DNA of 38,045 bases from a virus, in the IMG/VR virus record IMGVR_UViG_3300033156_001353, positions 1 through 38,045 of that record. The stretch is one strand, 5' to 3'. Position numbers and translations under genes: made by a program. The notes beneath the pieces are model-generated. The model had not been told where the DNA came from. It saw nothing but the letters and a program-made list of their open reading frames with translations, and did no database searches. Numbering within the stretch: the first letter of the stretch is position 1; each line of letters begins with the position of its first letter. This document shows positions 5,310 to 14,271 of the stretch, in pieces.

Positions 5310-5374
5310 TTTAGTATCAGGATGACACAAATTAAATCATGAAACGTTTTCCTTAATATCAGGATGATACAATC

Positions 5375-5608
5375 TCAAAAGAAAGCTAATTTTACAAGTA
5401 AAGCTATTATTACCGTATACAGTCCAAACAAAATCGTTATTTTAGCCCCAAACCCATTAAATACCTTCTGTTCTATTTTCCTAATACGTTTACTGTTATA
5501 CTCTATCTTTTCCACCAACCTCTCTTTGACCTCATCCGCAACCCTTTTCGCTATCAATTCGATATAGGCTTTCTGGTACTCGTTCATGATCGGTTCTTCC
5601 TTTGCCAT
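5375..5608 (-). CDS. Small membrane protein of the lysis module (XhlA-like)
   Basis: A 77-residue protein with a long charged coiled-coil-like helix (residues about 10-50) and one C-terminal transmembrane segment (ITILFGLYTVIIALLVKLAFF). This layout is that of haemolysin XhlA-type proteins that accompany holins. The ATG at 5608 has GGGG nearby; a second Met at residue 8 with its own AAGGAAG is also possible. It lies three bases after the holin gene. It is the last gene of the late block before the operator region. Confidence 0.65.
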   Translation of the reverse strand: MAKEEPIMNEYQKAYIELIAKRVADEVKERLVEKIEYNSKRIRKIEQKVFNGFGAKITILFGLYTVIIALLVKLAFF

Positions 5609-5611
5609 GAA

Positions 5612-6046
5612 TTACCCCTTTTTTCTAAGATTATTAACAACTTTTTCGACTCCACGGCTTGCAATATAACCGTTCAGTCCGGTTATTAACAAAACCCATA
5701 ATTGATCTGGAAATGGAAATGGAGTTAACTTTATCCCAATCCAATTCATAAAAGGTATAAAAAGATAATTCACTCCAATAATAGCCATTATTTCATACAT
5801 AAGTATAGGTCTCCAGCTTCTCTGGAGCTGATTTCCCTGCATCTCAGTTTGAATAACATTTGCCTGCATCTCAATTATTTTTGATGTAAGATCAAGATAT
5901 TTATCCAGAAGTTTTGCTCTCTGGTCAGCAGGAATATCTCCAGTAATAGCCTGCCGTATATCCTTAGCCAAATTACCTATACTATCTGCAACAGTAGCAA
6001 CAGCAGGAGCTGTAGTTCTACCAAAAAGTTTTTTAAATAATCCCAT
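5612..6046 (-). CDS. Holin, three-transmembrane GTA-holin type
   Basis: A 144-residue protein. The N-terminal 60 residues are soluble and contain an Asp/Lys-rich helix. The motif LQRSWRPILMYEIMAIIGVN opens the membrane part, with further segments at IPFMNWIGIKLTPF and LWVLLITGLNGYIASRGVE. The RSWRP motif and three-helix layout match the 3TM holin family first described in gene-transfer agents, which releases endolysin by opening the inner membrane. The start overlaps the previous stop (TGATG). Next to an endolysin-like gene and an XhlA-like gene. Confidence 0.8.
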   Translation of the reverse strand: MGLFKKLFGRTTAPAVATVADSIGNLAKDIRQAITGDIPADQRAKLLDKYLDLTSKIIEMQANVIQTEMQGNQLQRSWRPILMYEIMAIIGVNYLFIPFMNWIGIKLTPFPFPDQLWVLLITGLNGYIASRGVEKVVNNLRKKG

Positions 6047-6222
6047 CAGTCTGCTCCATTCTGAAGTTTTGCTTCTTCACGCCTTAAATATGCTCTAATA
6101 TAATCCTCACAAAGCTCTTTCAAATTGGCTATTACCAATATAAGCTTCTCTCCTTTAGACCAATTTTTATAAAGCTCTTTCGAGAGATCCTCAAATTTTA
6201 CCATAAATTGAGCTTCAGTCAT
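6046..6222 (-). CDS. Small hypothetical protein between endolysin and holin, 58 aa
   Basis: Begins MTEAQFMVKFEDLSKELYKN. The ATG overlaps the endolysin-like stop (ATGA) and its own stop overlaps the holin start (TGATG), so it is translationally coupled on both sides. Predicted helical and charged, no membrane segment. The coupling is strong evidence that it is real. No family recognised. Confidence 0.7.
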   Translation of the reverse strand: MTEAQFMVKFEDLSKELYKNWSKGEKLILVIANLKELCEDYIRAYLRREEAKLQNGAD

Positions 6223-6548
6223 ACAAACTGCCTCGCCGTATTTGGATGTACTTGTAAATGAATATGTAAACCTTGACCTATATCATGCTTAATAGCACAT
6301 TTCATAGCAGGTCTTTTATAGTCATATTTCCATGTATTATTTACAAAATCTACAAGTTCTCGATCTTCTTTTTCTCCCCTACATCTAATATCTATCCCAC
6401 GCAAAGGAAGACAACCATGTACCCCAGGATCGCCTATTCTATACATAGAAGTAATAACTTGTTCCCCAAACTTTCGATCTATCTCTCTCATAATCTCTCT
6501 AAGTTTTGGATGGACAAATTCTAATTGATCCAAATCTACTCTATGCAT
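6219..6548 (-). CDS. Endolysin-like peptidase, M15/DD-peptidase fold
   Basis: A 109-residue protein. VHGCLPLRGIDIRC (His44, Asp53) followed by HDIGQGLHIHLQVHP (His95, His97) matches the zinc ligands His...Asp...His of M15-type D,D-/L,D-peptidases and the fold shared with hedgehog-like domains. The spacing between the first His and Asp is two residues longer than the usual SxHxxGxAxD. Such enzymes cleave peptidoglycan cross-links. Its place next to the holin supports an endolysin role. It is short and lacks a cell-wall-binding domain. A virion-assembly protein with the same fold is the alternative. Confidence 0.6.
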   Translation of the reverse strand: MHRVDLDQLEFVHPKLREIMREIDRKFGEQVITSMYRIGDPGVHGCLPLRGIDIRCRGEKEDRELVDFVNNTWKYDYKRPAMKCAIKHDIGQGLHIHLQVHPNTARQFV

Positions 6549-6720
6549 TGTTTTTCTCCCTATCTTTTATTTCCCCATTCTTTATTGCTATTAATAAATC
6601 TATTACAGGATCTTTTTTACCTTCATAAATATCTAATAACATATTTGCCGTAACCTTAAGTTCTACTGAATTTAAAATATTAATTAATAGATTCTTTTGC
6701 TCCTTTGAATCGAATAGCAT
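6541..6720 (-). CDS. Small hypothetical protein, 59 aa
   Basis: Begins MLFDSKEQKNLLINILNSVE and contains a helix-rich segment ending KNGEIKDREKNNA. Its stop overlaps the endolysin-like start by 8 bases. It lies between the fibre protein and the lysis genes. The SD is AGGTTTTAGAG-like and weak. Unknown function; a similar short helical protein is often found before phage lysis genes. Confidence 0.65.
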   Translation of the reverse strand: MLFDSKEQKNLLINILNSVELKVTANMLLDIYEGKKDPVIDLLIAIKNGEIKDREKNNA

Positions 6721-6740
6721 TCTCTAAAACCTCCACCAAA

Positions 6741-7370
6741 TTAATTATCAGTTGGCATTGTTCCTCCGAGTTTAAGCGCATTGAGTTGCTCCTCAAGTTG
6801 ATTTACTTTATTTGAAAGTCTATATATTAATTCTGCCATAGCATATACAAGACTACCGAAATCTATGCCATATTTCTCGCCTTTCTTATATTTAATTTTT
6901 GTTTTTACATAATCCTTTTTTGTTTTGTCATATTTATATATTTCTTCTTCAAACTCTTTTCTATTAAGAAAAGCTGACACATCATCATGTACCTTATTAA
7001 AATCAATATGGGGGAAAACTTTTCCCGAAAGGTCGGATTTATGTACTATTCCATCTTCTCGTGGTTGTAGATTACAATAATCTAAATTTTTAATATAAGA
7101 ATGCCCAGTATCTGGATACCAATATTGAATACTTCTACTTACACCTTCAGAATAATCATATGCATACAAATATAAATCACCACCATCGGTAATACAAAAA
7201 GTAAAATTATCATTTGTATCTATATCTTTCATTACAATAAAATTATGAGGGTCGCTATTTTCTATTCTTATAATACCATTATTAACAATTAATTTATTAG
7301 TGACTATATCAATTGTACCATCATCATTTACCTGGATATAAGTATCTCCAACACCATATTTTGTAGCCAT
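6741..7370 (-). CDS. Minor tail fibre or fibre-tip protein
   Basis: A 209-residue protein. The N-terminal part is beta-rich and repetitive (TYIQVNDDGTIDIVTNKLIV, then IIRIENSDPHNF), as in fibre knob proteins. The C-terminal part has a helix (residues about 165-200, GIDFGSLVYAMAELIYRLSN then KVNQLEEQLNALK) with heptad spacing that could trimerise. It follows the 1487-residue tail protein by two bases. A role in adsorption together with that protein is inferred from position and composition; no catalytic motif is seen. Confidence 0.6.
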   Translation of the reverse strand: MATKYGVGDTYIQVNDDGTIDIVTNKLIVNNGIIRIENSDPHNFIVMKDIDTNDNFTFCITDGGDLYLYAYDYSEGVSRSIQYWYPDTGHSYIKNLDYCNLQPREDGIVHKSDLSGKVFPHIDFNKVHDDVSAFLNRKEFEEEIYKYDKTKKDYVKTKIKYKKGEKYGIDFGSLVYAMAELIYRLSNKVNQLEEQLNALKLGGTMPTDN

Positions 7371-7372
7371 CT

Positions 7373-10300
7373 TCAGACTCCGTAATTACTAGAATATTGA
7401 GTATTTGTGCCATAATCCGAAAATGCTGTAGTATTACCATGTAAAATATTACCAACAATTACATTATCATTACAATTTGCATCACCAACACTTATTCCAT
7501 ATGAATTATTAAAAGACACATTCTCTACTAAATTATTCCTATTAGAATTAGAAAGCCGTATACCATAACCACAACTTATACAAGTATTCCCTTTGATATT
7601 TGTTCCATCACTATAACTAAGCTGAATACCATATGGAGAGCAACTTGTGACCTTATTATCAGTTATATCAATATAATCACATTGATATATAAAAATTCCA
7701 TAGTATGTACATCCATCAATCTTATTCTTATTAATAGATACCTTCACTTTATTTGAAGATGCTCCAGATAATTCAATACCATATCTACAATCATCTATAA
7801 AACAATCTTTAATAACTCCCCTGAGATTATCTCCAGACAAACTTATAGAAATACCTCTTGACATATCTTCCCCATCAGTATTCCCCTTAAAAATACAATT
7901 CTCTACTATAAAATCTCCATCTGCATTCATACCAATTCCATAAGAGCCTGTTGTTCCCAAATCAGGTATATCATTAAATATACAATTTCTTACATTAAAA
8001 TTGTTGCACATATAATTCCATAATGCCCAATAATTTATATTCTCAAAAATAACATCGTAAATATATACATCATTTGAATCTCTAATATTTATTATTCCTA
8101 TTTGATTTGAATCTTCGCATTTTATCGTTAAATTATAAATTCCCACATTATCCGTATAATTACCATAAATCGCATTATCATTACAATTTCGATTAATAAT
8201 AGTTCCCTCTTTAGATTCACCCTCTATTCTAATACCTGGTTTTAGAACAATCTTCCCATCAATATTAAACGTACCATTTGAAAGTCTTATCCTACCACCA
8301 CCATATTTTTCATAAAGGTAATCAATAGCATCATTAATAATATCCTCATCACTTGAGCCTGAACAATAATAATGAGCAACATCTGTATAATCACTTGCTC
8401 CTATAATTAAAGTAGCTCCCACCATTTGCTGATTACGCATTCCCGGAGCATAAGCCTCAAACCTTGTAGAATATGTAGAATCTTTCTTCCAATTTTCAAG
8501 CTGTTCATAAAGGATTATTGAAGTTTTTTCCTCTCCAGTACTTGCATTGTATTCCCAATTGACCTCTGCAATTTCAGCCTTTGAATTTATATACTCAGAA
8601 AGCCCTGCCTGTCCCACAACCACATTAACCCATTCTCCTGGGAGCAACCAGAGCCATCCCCCAGTCATACTCATCGAATATTTATGCTTTCCACCTTTTC
8701 TTGATTTCCACCAATATTCCGCAATTTTGTCAACCTGAGAAGTAGAACAAATATAATCATTCGCAATTTCAAGATCATTTTCCCCATTTTCTCGAATATC
8801 CTTTATATCTTTAAACCAATCATGCACATAACCCTCACCACCAGTAATTTTTATTACAGGATTACCCACTATTGATACACCATAAACGTACACTGTACTA
8901 CCAGTCCCGTTATAAAGCTTGAAATATGCTCCATCAGGTCTTGTTGTGGTATCAAAAAGTGTTTGTGTAAGTGTACCGCTCGCTCTAACATTAAGCTGAG
9001 CATTTTTAATACCAACTATCTCAAGCTTTGCTCCACCATAACGATCTGAAAGCTTGTAATTTATTGTTTGTGTATAATAACGTTTTGTTCCAGGATAACT
9101 ACCATGAGATCGAGATTGTCTCGAAATACTTGCCCATGGCTGATCATATCGAGCAAAAAATTTGCTTCCGAATGTGGTAGGGTCTGGAAAATACTCTCCA
9201 TTAGCAATAGCTACTCTCATTTGCTCTCCACCATCAAACACACCACTCTTTGTTGCACTCCATAAACACCATTTGGTTTTATATTTAACAGAAGGATCAG
9301 CAGTATTCGTATTATAATATGCCCCACGAACAATTATCTTGTTATAACTTGCCTTTAAAATATCAGCCGTAAAATTATGGATGTCATCACCAGTTATATC
9401 TTCAATTGCATTTGGATCAGATTCCTGCTCATTAAAGCGACTTCTATATCGTAAAGCCCCACACCAATCAAAGCCCATAGATCTTGCCAAAGTAGCAGTA
9501 GCAATATCTCCCATATAAGTCCATACTGGATAATCAGGAAGTACCAAAGCCCAGGGATGAGTATCTGTAACTGAAACTATATCATAACCAGCCCTTTCTA
9601 TTACATCATATCTATCATTATTTTTTGGAGAGTCTGCAGAATAATAAGTCCCATTACCATCATCAGCATTTAAGATAAACCATTCATATCCCTCACCTTC
9701 AGTAAGCATAGCTCCATCAAAATAAATAGTTACAGATGCATTCTCTTCTAAGACAATCCTCAATCTATCACTTGCAGAATCAGTTATCTCATGTTCAACC
9801 TCATATCGTTTCCAACCAGAACCACCTGTATAATTACAAGATTCACTTGAAGAATTATTAAGTCCTGCAGAGTCCCTCTCTTCAATTTTTATATCTACAC
9901 TTACATTTAAAGAGCTTTTCATCCATATAGCAAATACCCACTTATCCCCGACATTAAGCTTTTTGTCTCCAGTAAATCTTATCTCTTGATATATATATCC
10001 TGAACCAGTCCAGACTCCCTCACAAGAATAAGTTCCAAATAAAGCCTCTGATGAAGATCGAGAAATTGAAACATTCCCAGAAGTAAGCCAACTATTCCCT
10101 ATAGTCGCATTCTCAAAACTTGAATTACTTGCATAATTATAAATCTTCAATGCCGTTGCAAGTTTGCCTATTTGAGTAATAAGAGAATTTGACTCATTCG
10201 ATTCATCAGCAAATTGAAGACCTTCATAATACTTAGTCTCTTCAACATAAACTTTTGACATCTCTTCTGTCATATCTTCAAATTCAATCCGAACAGTAGA

Positions 10301-11836
10301 CTTATCTCCAGGAGCACTTTCCCGCTTAAATCCATCTGCTGTTAATCTGCCAAAAAATATTGGCTCAAAACTATCCCCATAATAAACTTCCATCTCAACT
10401 GGACATCGTTTCTGAAGATATTTTTCATCTGAAGTTCCATTATATTGTTCATTCTCAGGATCAAAACTCGCATATTGATCATCAGAGAAAATTCCCTTAA
10501 CATTATTTATCGTAGCCCATCCCTTATTTGCTATTAAAAACCCAGCTCTACTCTCTTTTGTCATCTCTATACCAAGAGAATTTACTCTATGGGAAATATT
10601 ACACCGAGTCCTTCCTGTTCCATGACCATTAAAGCTCCAATAAACCTCTTCTGTTTTAATATTTCTCATGCGGTTTGAAATATCTGTTGACGTTGCAAGG
10701 TAATTCGGCCAGATCCTGAGGAAAGCTATTTCACCATCCCAATGATATGCTTCAGTTACATGACCTATAGACAATAAAGGAAAGTTAGAAGACTTTATAT
10801 CAACATTTCCACCCCAATTTGAATCCTGCAAAACCCAATTTACATAAAGACTTGATCCAGTAGATTGAGAAGTCCTAAGATCAATAATCCCGACTATATC
10901 AAGCCATTGATTAAGATTATCATAATTAGTTCCATCATCAAACTGCTGAGACCAAAGAGAGCGACCTGTTCCACCATCTATCCAATAAAGTCTTATTTTA
11001 TCTTCAGCAGATCTATAATAAAGAATTAACCTATGCGTATTATCTATCCGCCATGTAAATATTCTTGGATTCATATCAGTATCATAAGCAAAATAAGGTT
11101 TTACTCTTACCCAAAAAGTAAAATAATCTGGCATTTCAAAACAGTACTTTGGAGCAGGATCTCCTGCAAGATTTCCAAATTGTGCAACAAAACTACCTGG
11201 TTGATTCTCTTCTGTCAAAGAAATCTGATCTATCCATATGGAATCACCAGCTGGAACATCAGTCCACAATTGTATATATAACAATATCCCCGTACAATTA
11301 AGATCAACCGTAAAAGTCCCACCAACTTCCTCCCATTGATTCGATATTGATAGTTTACACAAAGTTTTATAATGCCATGCTCCGTCATAATATTGAGCAA
11401 CAATCAAGAAGGTATGATCTACATTAGCTGTATCAGTTCTCATCATGCATTTTAATGTATATGTTTTACCAGGAATAAGTCCGTGCATATCTGTATCACT
11501 ATGTGTGTCTTGGAAATATGCCTGAGCATGTCCATCTCCAGACGCTGATGTTTTTACCATCCGCCAGGAATAATTTCCCCGATAAGCCTCAGTAGAAGAC
11601 CTTGACCATGTACAATTTGAAGTAACTGGAGTAGATTCCCCTTTTACCATCGGAGCATTCGGGGAATCACAATGACCACGCTCTATTAATTGATCTAACT
11701 TGTGAAAAGACAGTCCATGTCCCGCAAGTGGTGGATAAACTTTTTGCCTAAAATCGACAAATAATTGATAATTCTTTCCACCTGCAGGCTCTCTAAGATA
11801 TGTCTTAAAATTATCATCAATAAAAAGTAAGCTCAT
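7373..11836 (-). CDS. Large multidomain tail tip/tailspike protein with C-terminal beta-helix
   Basis: 1487 residues, the longest gene. The start overlaps the tape-measure stop (ATGA). The first part resembles carbohydrate-binding jelly-roll domains (about 45-210) and a LamG-like domain (about 225-400). A tail-hub-like region follows (VEMEVYYGDSFEPIFFGRL near 490), then a second jelly-roll near 570-710 (NASFEN-type motif SSFENATIG). From about residue 1190 on, short repeats such as GIQLSYSDGTNIKGNTCISC and GIRLSNSNRNNLVEN form a right-handed parallel beta-helix of the pectate-lyase/NosD type. It probably combines baseplate hub and receptor-binding or polysaccharide-degrading functions. Catalytic residues cannot be assigned. 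Confidence 0.8.
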   Translation of the reverse strand: MSLLFIDDNFKTYLREPAGGKNYQLFVDFRQKVYPPLAGHGLSFHKLDQLIERGHCDSPNAPMVKGESTPVTSNCTWSRSSTEAYRGNYSWRMVKTSASGDGHAQAYFQDTHSDTDMHGLIPGKTYTLKCMMRTDTANVDHTFLIVAQYYDGAWHYKTLCKLSISNQWEEVGGTFTVDLNCTGILLYIQLWTDVPAGDSIWIDQISLTEENQPGSFVAQFGNLAGDPAPKYCFEMPDYFTFWVRVKPYFAYDTDMNPRIFTWRIDNTHRLILYYRSAEDKIRLYWIDGGTGRSLWSQQFDDGTNYDNLNQWLDIVGIIDLRTSQSTGSSLYVNWVLQDSNWGGNVDIKSSNFPLLSIGHVTEAYHWDGEIAFLRIWPNYLATSTDISNRMRNIKTEEVYWSFNGHGTGRTRCNISHRVNSLGIEMTKESRAGFLIANKGWATINNVKGIFSDDQYASFDPENEQYNGTSDEKYLQKRCPVEMEVYYGDSFEPIFFGRLTADGFKRESAPGDKSTVRIEFEDMTEEMSKVYVEETKYYEGLQFADESNESNSLITQIGKLATALKIYNYASNSSFENATIGNSWLTSGNVSISRSSSEALFGTYSCEGVWTGSGYIYQEIRFTGDKKLNVGDKWVFAIWMKSSLNVSVDIKIEERDSAGLNNSSSESCNYTGGSGWKRYEVEHEITDSASDRLRIVLEENASVTIYFDGAMLTEGEGYEWFILNADDGNGTYYSADSPKNNDRYDVIERAGYDIVSVTDTHPWALVLPDYPVWTYMGDIATATLARSMGFDWCGALRYRSRFNEQESDPNAIEDITGDDIHNFTADILKASYNKIIVRGAYYNTNTADPSVKYKTKWCLWSATKSGVFDGGEQMRVAIANGEYFPDPTTFGSKFFARYDQPWASISRQSRSHGSYPGTKRYYTQTINYKLSDRYGGAKLEIVGIKNAQLNVRASGTLTQTLFDTTTRPDGAYFKLYNGTGSTVYVYGVSIVGNPVIKITGGEGYVHDWFKDIKDIRENGENDLEIANDYICSTSQVDKIAEYWWKSRKGGKHKYSMSMTGGWLWLLPGEWVNVVVGQAGLSEYINSKAEIAEVNWEYNASTGEEKTSIILYEQLENWKKDSTYSTRFEAYAPGMRNQQMVGATLIIGASDYTDVAHYYCSGSSDEDIINDAIDYLYEKYGGGRIRLSNGTFNIDGKIVLKPGIRIEGESKEGTIINRNCNDNAIYGNYTDNVGIYNLTIKCEDSNQIGIINIRDSNDVYIYDVIFENINYWALWNYMCNNFNVRNCIFNDIPDLGTTGSYGIGMNADGDFIVENCIFKGNTDGEDMSRGISISLSGDNLRGVIKDCFIDDCRYGIELSGASSNKVKVSINKNKIDGCTYYGIFIYQCDYIDITDNKVTSCSPYGIQLSYSDGTNIKGNTCISCGYGIRLSNSNRNNLVENVSFNNSYGISVGDANCNDNVIVGNILHGNTTAFSDYGTNTQYSSNYGV

Positions 11837-13692
11837 ACAAATCCCTGCCTCTTTGCTTCACGAATTATTGTTTGAGTTAAATCTTTTTCAGTCATTACTG
11901 ATCCATATACATTTACCGTTATGCCCATTCCTTTAGCTTTACTTAAAGGTATTACTGCCTCTGGTTCACGCTCTCCCACTAAAGCAAGAGTAGGTCTTGT
12001 TACTATTCCGCCTTCTTGTAGCCTTGCACCAGCAAACCCACCAGCCGTATATATCATAGCCGATCCAAAAAGTAAACCAGCTGCTTTTGCATAATTCCCT
12101 GTTATTAAGGCCTGAATAGCTCTTAAAGCCATTAATTTTCCTATAGCTTTCATAGCTTCAGCCACTAATTGACCTAACATTTTTCTCATATTCTCAATAT
12201 TACCAGCCATACCCTCACCTAATGCAGACCAGAAATTACCCCAATACTCAACTCCAGTAGTTAACATATCTTTTAATTGTTCTTTAAGCTTTTCATGTTC
12301 CTCAAGAACCTTTTCAGTATTAGTCTGATAATCAATGTTCGCTGCATTAATTCGTCTTATTTGATCATAATATATAGAATAAGCATCAGTGATTTGTTTT
12401 ATCTCACCTGTAGTTTCAGTTCCCAATATCCCTTTCCCAATCTCACCATATTTTTGAGCATTCTTTAAGCCCTCTATTAAATAATCTGCATATTCACCAG
12501 TCATAAAAAATGTATTACCGAGTCCCTCAATCTCAGTTCTTAAACTCTGTATCTTCTCTTCAGTTTGCTCAGCAACAGTACCCATGTTTTCAGTTTCATA
12601 ATTTATTTGTTGAATGGATACAGAATAACTATTTGTAACAGCAGTTATCTGAGGAATATCATCTTTAAATAATCTTGACCATCTTTGATAAGTTTTAGTA
12701 GCATAATTTACCCAACTTTCACCAATATCTTTTGCTGTATTAACTACAGTATTTTTAATATCTTCTAATGCACTTTTTATTTCACCTTTGCCCCACTTTC
12801 TTGGATCAAAAACAGTCCATATAATTTTTCCAAGATTATCAAACAAACTTGCAAGAATTTTGATTTGTCCTACAAGAGTTTTAAATACATTCCAAAATAG
12901 ACCTCCAAACGTTGCTACAGTCGTAATAATACCCTGAAAAACTTTTATAATAATTCTCAGATTCTTTTCCTGCCCAATGAAATCAAGTATCCATGTCATA
13001 AATGAGCTTAATTCTCCTACAAGAACAGCCCCAAGTCGCTCCTTAATATCGCCGATTAAATTTTTAAATTGTGTTAACTGCCCCTGGAAAGTTCCCCCTA
13101 ATGCCTGAGCCATACCACCAAACTTCTGATTTATCTGTTCGGTAAGTTGTGCAAGCTTTTCACTTGGTGGAGCAGTTGCATCAAGTATAAGGCCATAACG
13201 AGATAGTGCATTAGTAGTTGAACCAAGAGTTTTACCAACAAGACTTGCAGCAGTCTCAAGATCAATTCCCATACCAGCAGCAAGATCCTGCACCAATGGA
13301 ATAGCCTGTTTTAAACCTTCTTGAGAAAGCCCAGCTAGGGATTGCAAGAGAGCAGCAGCTGATAAAGTTGCCTCATCTCCATATACTGTTACTTGTTGTA
13401 ATCCGCTTGCCAGTTTTTGCAGTTCATTAAAATATTCGGGAGTGTATTGGCCAGTATTTTTAAGTGAGGTATAGAGCTTTGTTAATGCTTCTTGCTGTTT
13501 CGAATATGCATCGGTAAGAGATTTCATACTTCTAACCATGCCATATACTGCCGCTGCAGCCGCTGCCATTTCAGCATAATAACTTTTTACAAGTTTACTT
13601 AAACCACCAATATTTTTCTTTGCAGATGCAACAGCCTGACCTGTTTGATCACGGCCTATGATCGGCACTTCAACTATTAATCTCTTAGCCAT
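11833..13692 (-). CDS. Tail tape measure protein
   Basis: A 619-residue protein that sets tail length and passes DNA through the tail. It has an Ala-rich helical N-terminus (YYAEMAAAAAAVYGMVRSMK), then long helices. Hydrophobic segments lie near 220-290 (IITTVATFGGLFWNVFKTLV) and near 530-565 (LIAG/GSAMIYTAGGFAGA), followed by the conserved ending GGIVTRPTLALVGEREPEAVIPLSK typical of siphophage tape measures. It directly follows the tail chaperone genes. At roughly 1.5 angstrom per residue it predicts a tail near 90 nm. Confidence 0.92.
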   Translation of the reverse strand: MAKRLIVEVPIIGRDQTGQAVASAKKNIGGLSKLVKSYYAEMAAAAAAVYGMVRSMKSLTDAYSKQQEALTKLYTSLKNTGQYTPEYFNELQKLASGLQQVTVYGDEATLSAAALLQSLAGLSQEGLKQAIPLVQDLAAGMGIDLETAASLVGKTLGSTTNALSRYGLILDATAPPSEKLAQLTEQINQKFGGMAQALGGTFQGQLTQFKNLIGDIKERLGAVLVGELSSFMTWILDFIGQEKNLRIIIKVFQGIITTVATFGGLFWNVFKTLVGQIKILASLFDNLGKIIWTVFDPRKWGKGEIKSALEDIKNTVVNTAKDIGESWVNYATKTYQRWSRLFKDDIPQITAVTNSYSVSIQQINYETENMGTVAEQTEEKIQSLRTEIEGLGNTFFMTGEYADYLIEGLKNAQKYGEIGKGILGTETTGEIKQITDAYSIYYDQIRRINAANIDYQTNTEKVLEEHEKLKEQLKDMLTTGVEYWGNFWSALGEGMAGNIENMRKMLGQLVAEAMKAIGKLMALRAIQALITGNYAKAAGLLFGSAMIYTAGGFAGARLQEGGIVTRPTLALVGEREPEAVIPLSKAKGMGITVNVYGSVMTEKDLTQTIIREAKRQGFV

Positions 13693-14262
13693 CTCTATAC
13701 CTCAAAAACGCTTCTTGGATTAATAAAATTCTCTCAATGTGGAGCCAGTCTTGGTCAAACAATCCGCCTGCCTGTGGTAGGATCCCTTTTTCGAAAAAGT
13801 GATAAGCTGTTAACCAGAATGCCCATTTATTACGCAAAGTCAAAATCCTCTTTCCTGTAGATGTTCTGGTCGTGTAATTATATTTAAGAGTTCTAACCAC
13901 CTCATCTATTTCCCGACATTCTTCTCTGCTAAAGGGGAATTATATTCCCTCACAGCCGTATGAATAAATTCAATAAGCTCCGGATTTCTCTTATCAAGCT
14001 CTTCTATAAGGAAACTATCCCATCCCCCAAATGGAGAGGTCTCTTTAACCACACCATACAAAAGCTCTGCATAAATAACATCTTTTAAATTCTCAACTTT
14101 TACTTTTCCAGGATCTTCACTCGATATCATCTGAGCAAGTTTCATCTTCTCACCATAAGTATAATGTCTAATCTGAATCACAACCTTCTTAGATTGATCC
14201 TTAAAAAACCGTGTTATATCCAAATCTTTTGTTTCTATCGGTAAAACATCATTAACATCCAT
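13685..14262 (-). CDS. Tail assembly chaperone GT, product of -1 frameshift
   Basis: Predicted fusion of the upstream chaperone (111 residues) with the -1 frame that stays open to 13685 (81 more residues), 192 in total. The -1 frame contains YHFFEKGILPQAGGLFDQDW and overlaps the tape-measure start by 8 bases, exactly where lambda GT lies. The short downstream frame has only a GTG at 13900 and no good SD of its own, which favours frameshifting over independent translation. Such long forms bind the tape measure during tail assembly and are absent from virions. Confidence 0.7.
13906..14262 (-). CDS. Tail assembly chaperone G
   Basis: A 118-residue protein, acidic, starting MDVNDVLPIETKDLDITRFF with GGGGG SD. 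It lies between the tail tube gene and the tape measure gene, the invariant place of the G chaperone in siphophages. The sequence YTYGEKMKLAQMI and a central helix are in line with that family. A slippery heptamer in the correct phase at 13936-13930 allows a longer form. Confidence 0.78.
   Translation of the reverse strand: MDVNDVLPIETKDLDITRFFKDQSKKVVIQIRHYTYGEKMKLAQMISSEDPGKVKVENLKDVIYAELLYGVVKETSPFGGWDSFLIEELDKRNPELIEFIHTAVREYNSPLAEKNVGK
13930..13936 (-). other. Slippery heptamer C CCT TTA for -1 frameshift
   Basis: On the minus strand CCCTTTA reads as C CCT TTA in the chaperone frame, the canonical X XXY YYZ form. Tandem slippage gives CCC TTT and then AGC AGA in the -1 frame. That frame is open from just upstream of the site (after a TAA eight codons' length before) to 13685. 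The zero-frame stop lies seven codons downstream. Confidence 0.7.
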
Positions 14263-14271
14263 ATTACCCCC

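Larger units (their letters stand above)
5105..5370. promoter_or_regulatory. Operator/iteron array between lysis and early genes
   Basis: This gene-free stretch of more than 300 bases (5048-5374) carries repeated 15-base sites of the form GTATCA-N3-TGATAC. Perfect copies are at 5122-5136 and 5271-5285. Near copies are at 5314-5328, 5356-5370, 5210-5224, 5153-5167 and a half site at 5186-5200, with a weak half at 5105-5115. Centres lie about 31, 33, 24, 61, 43 and 42 bases apart, several close to whole helical turns. Either a regulator binds cooperatively here or the sites are replication iterons. All early genes are transcribed away from this region. Confidence 0.7.
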
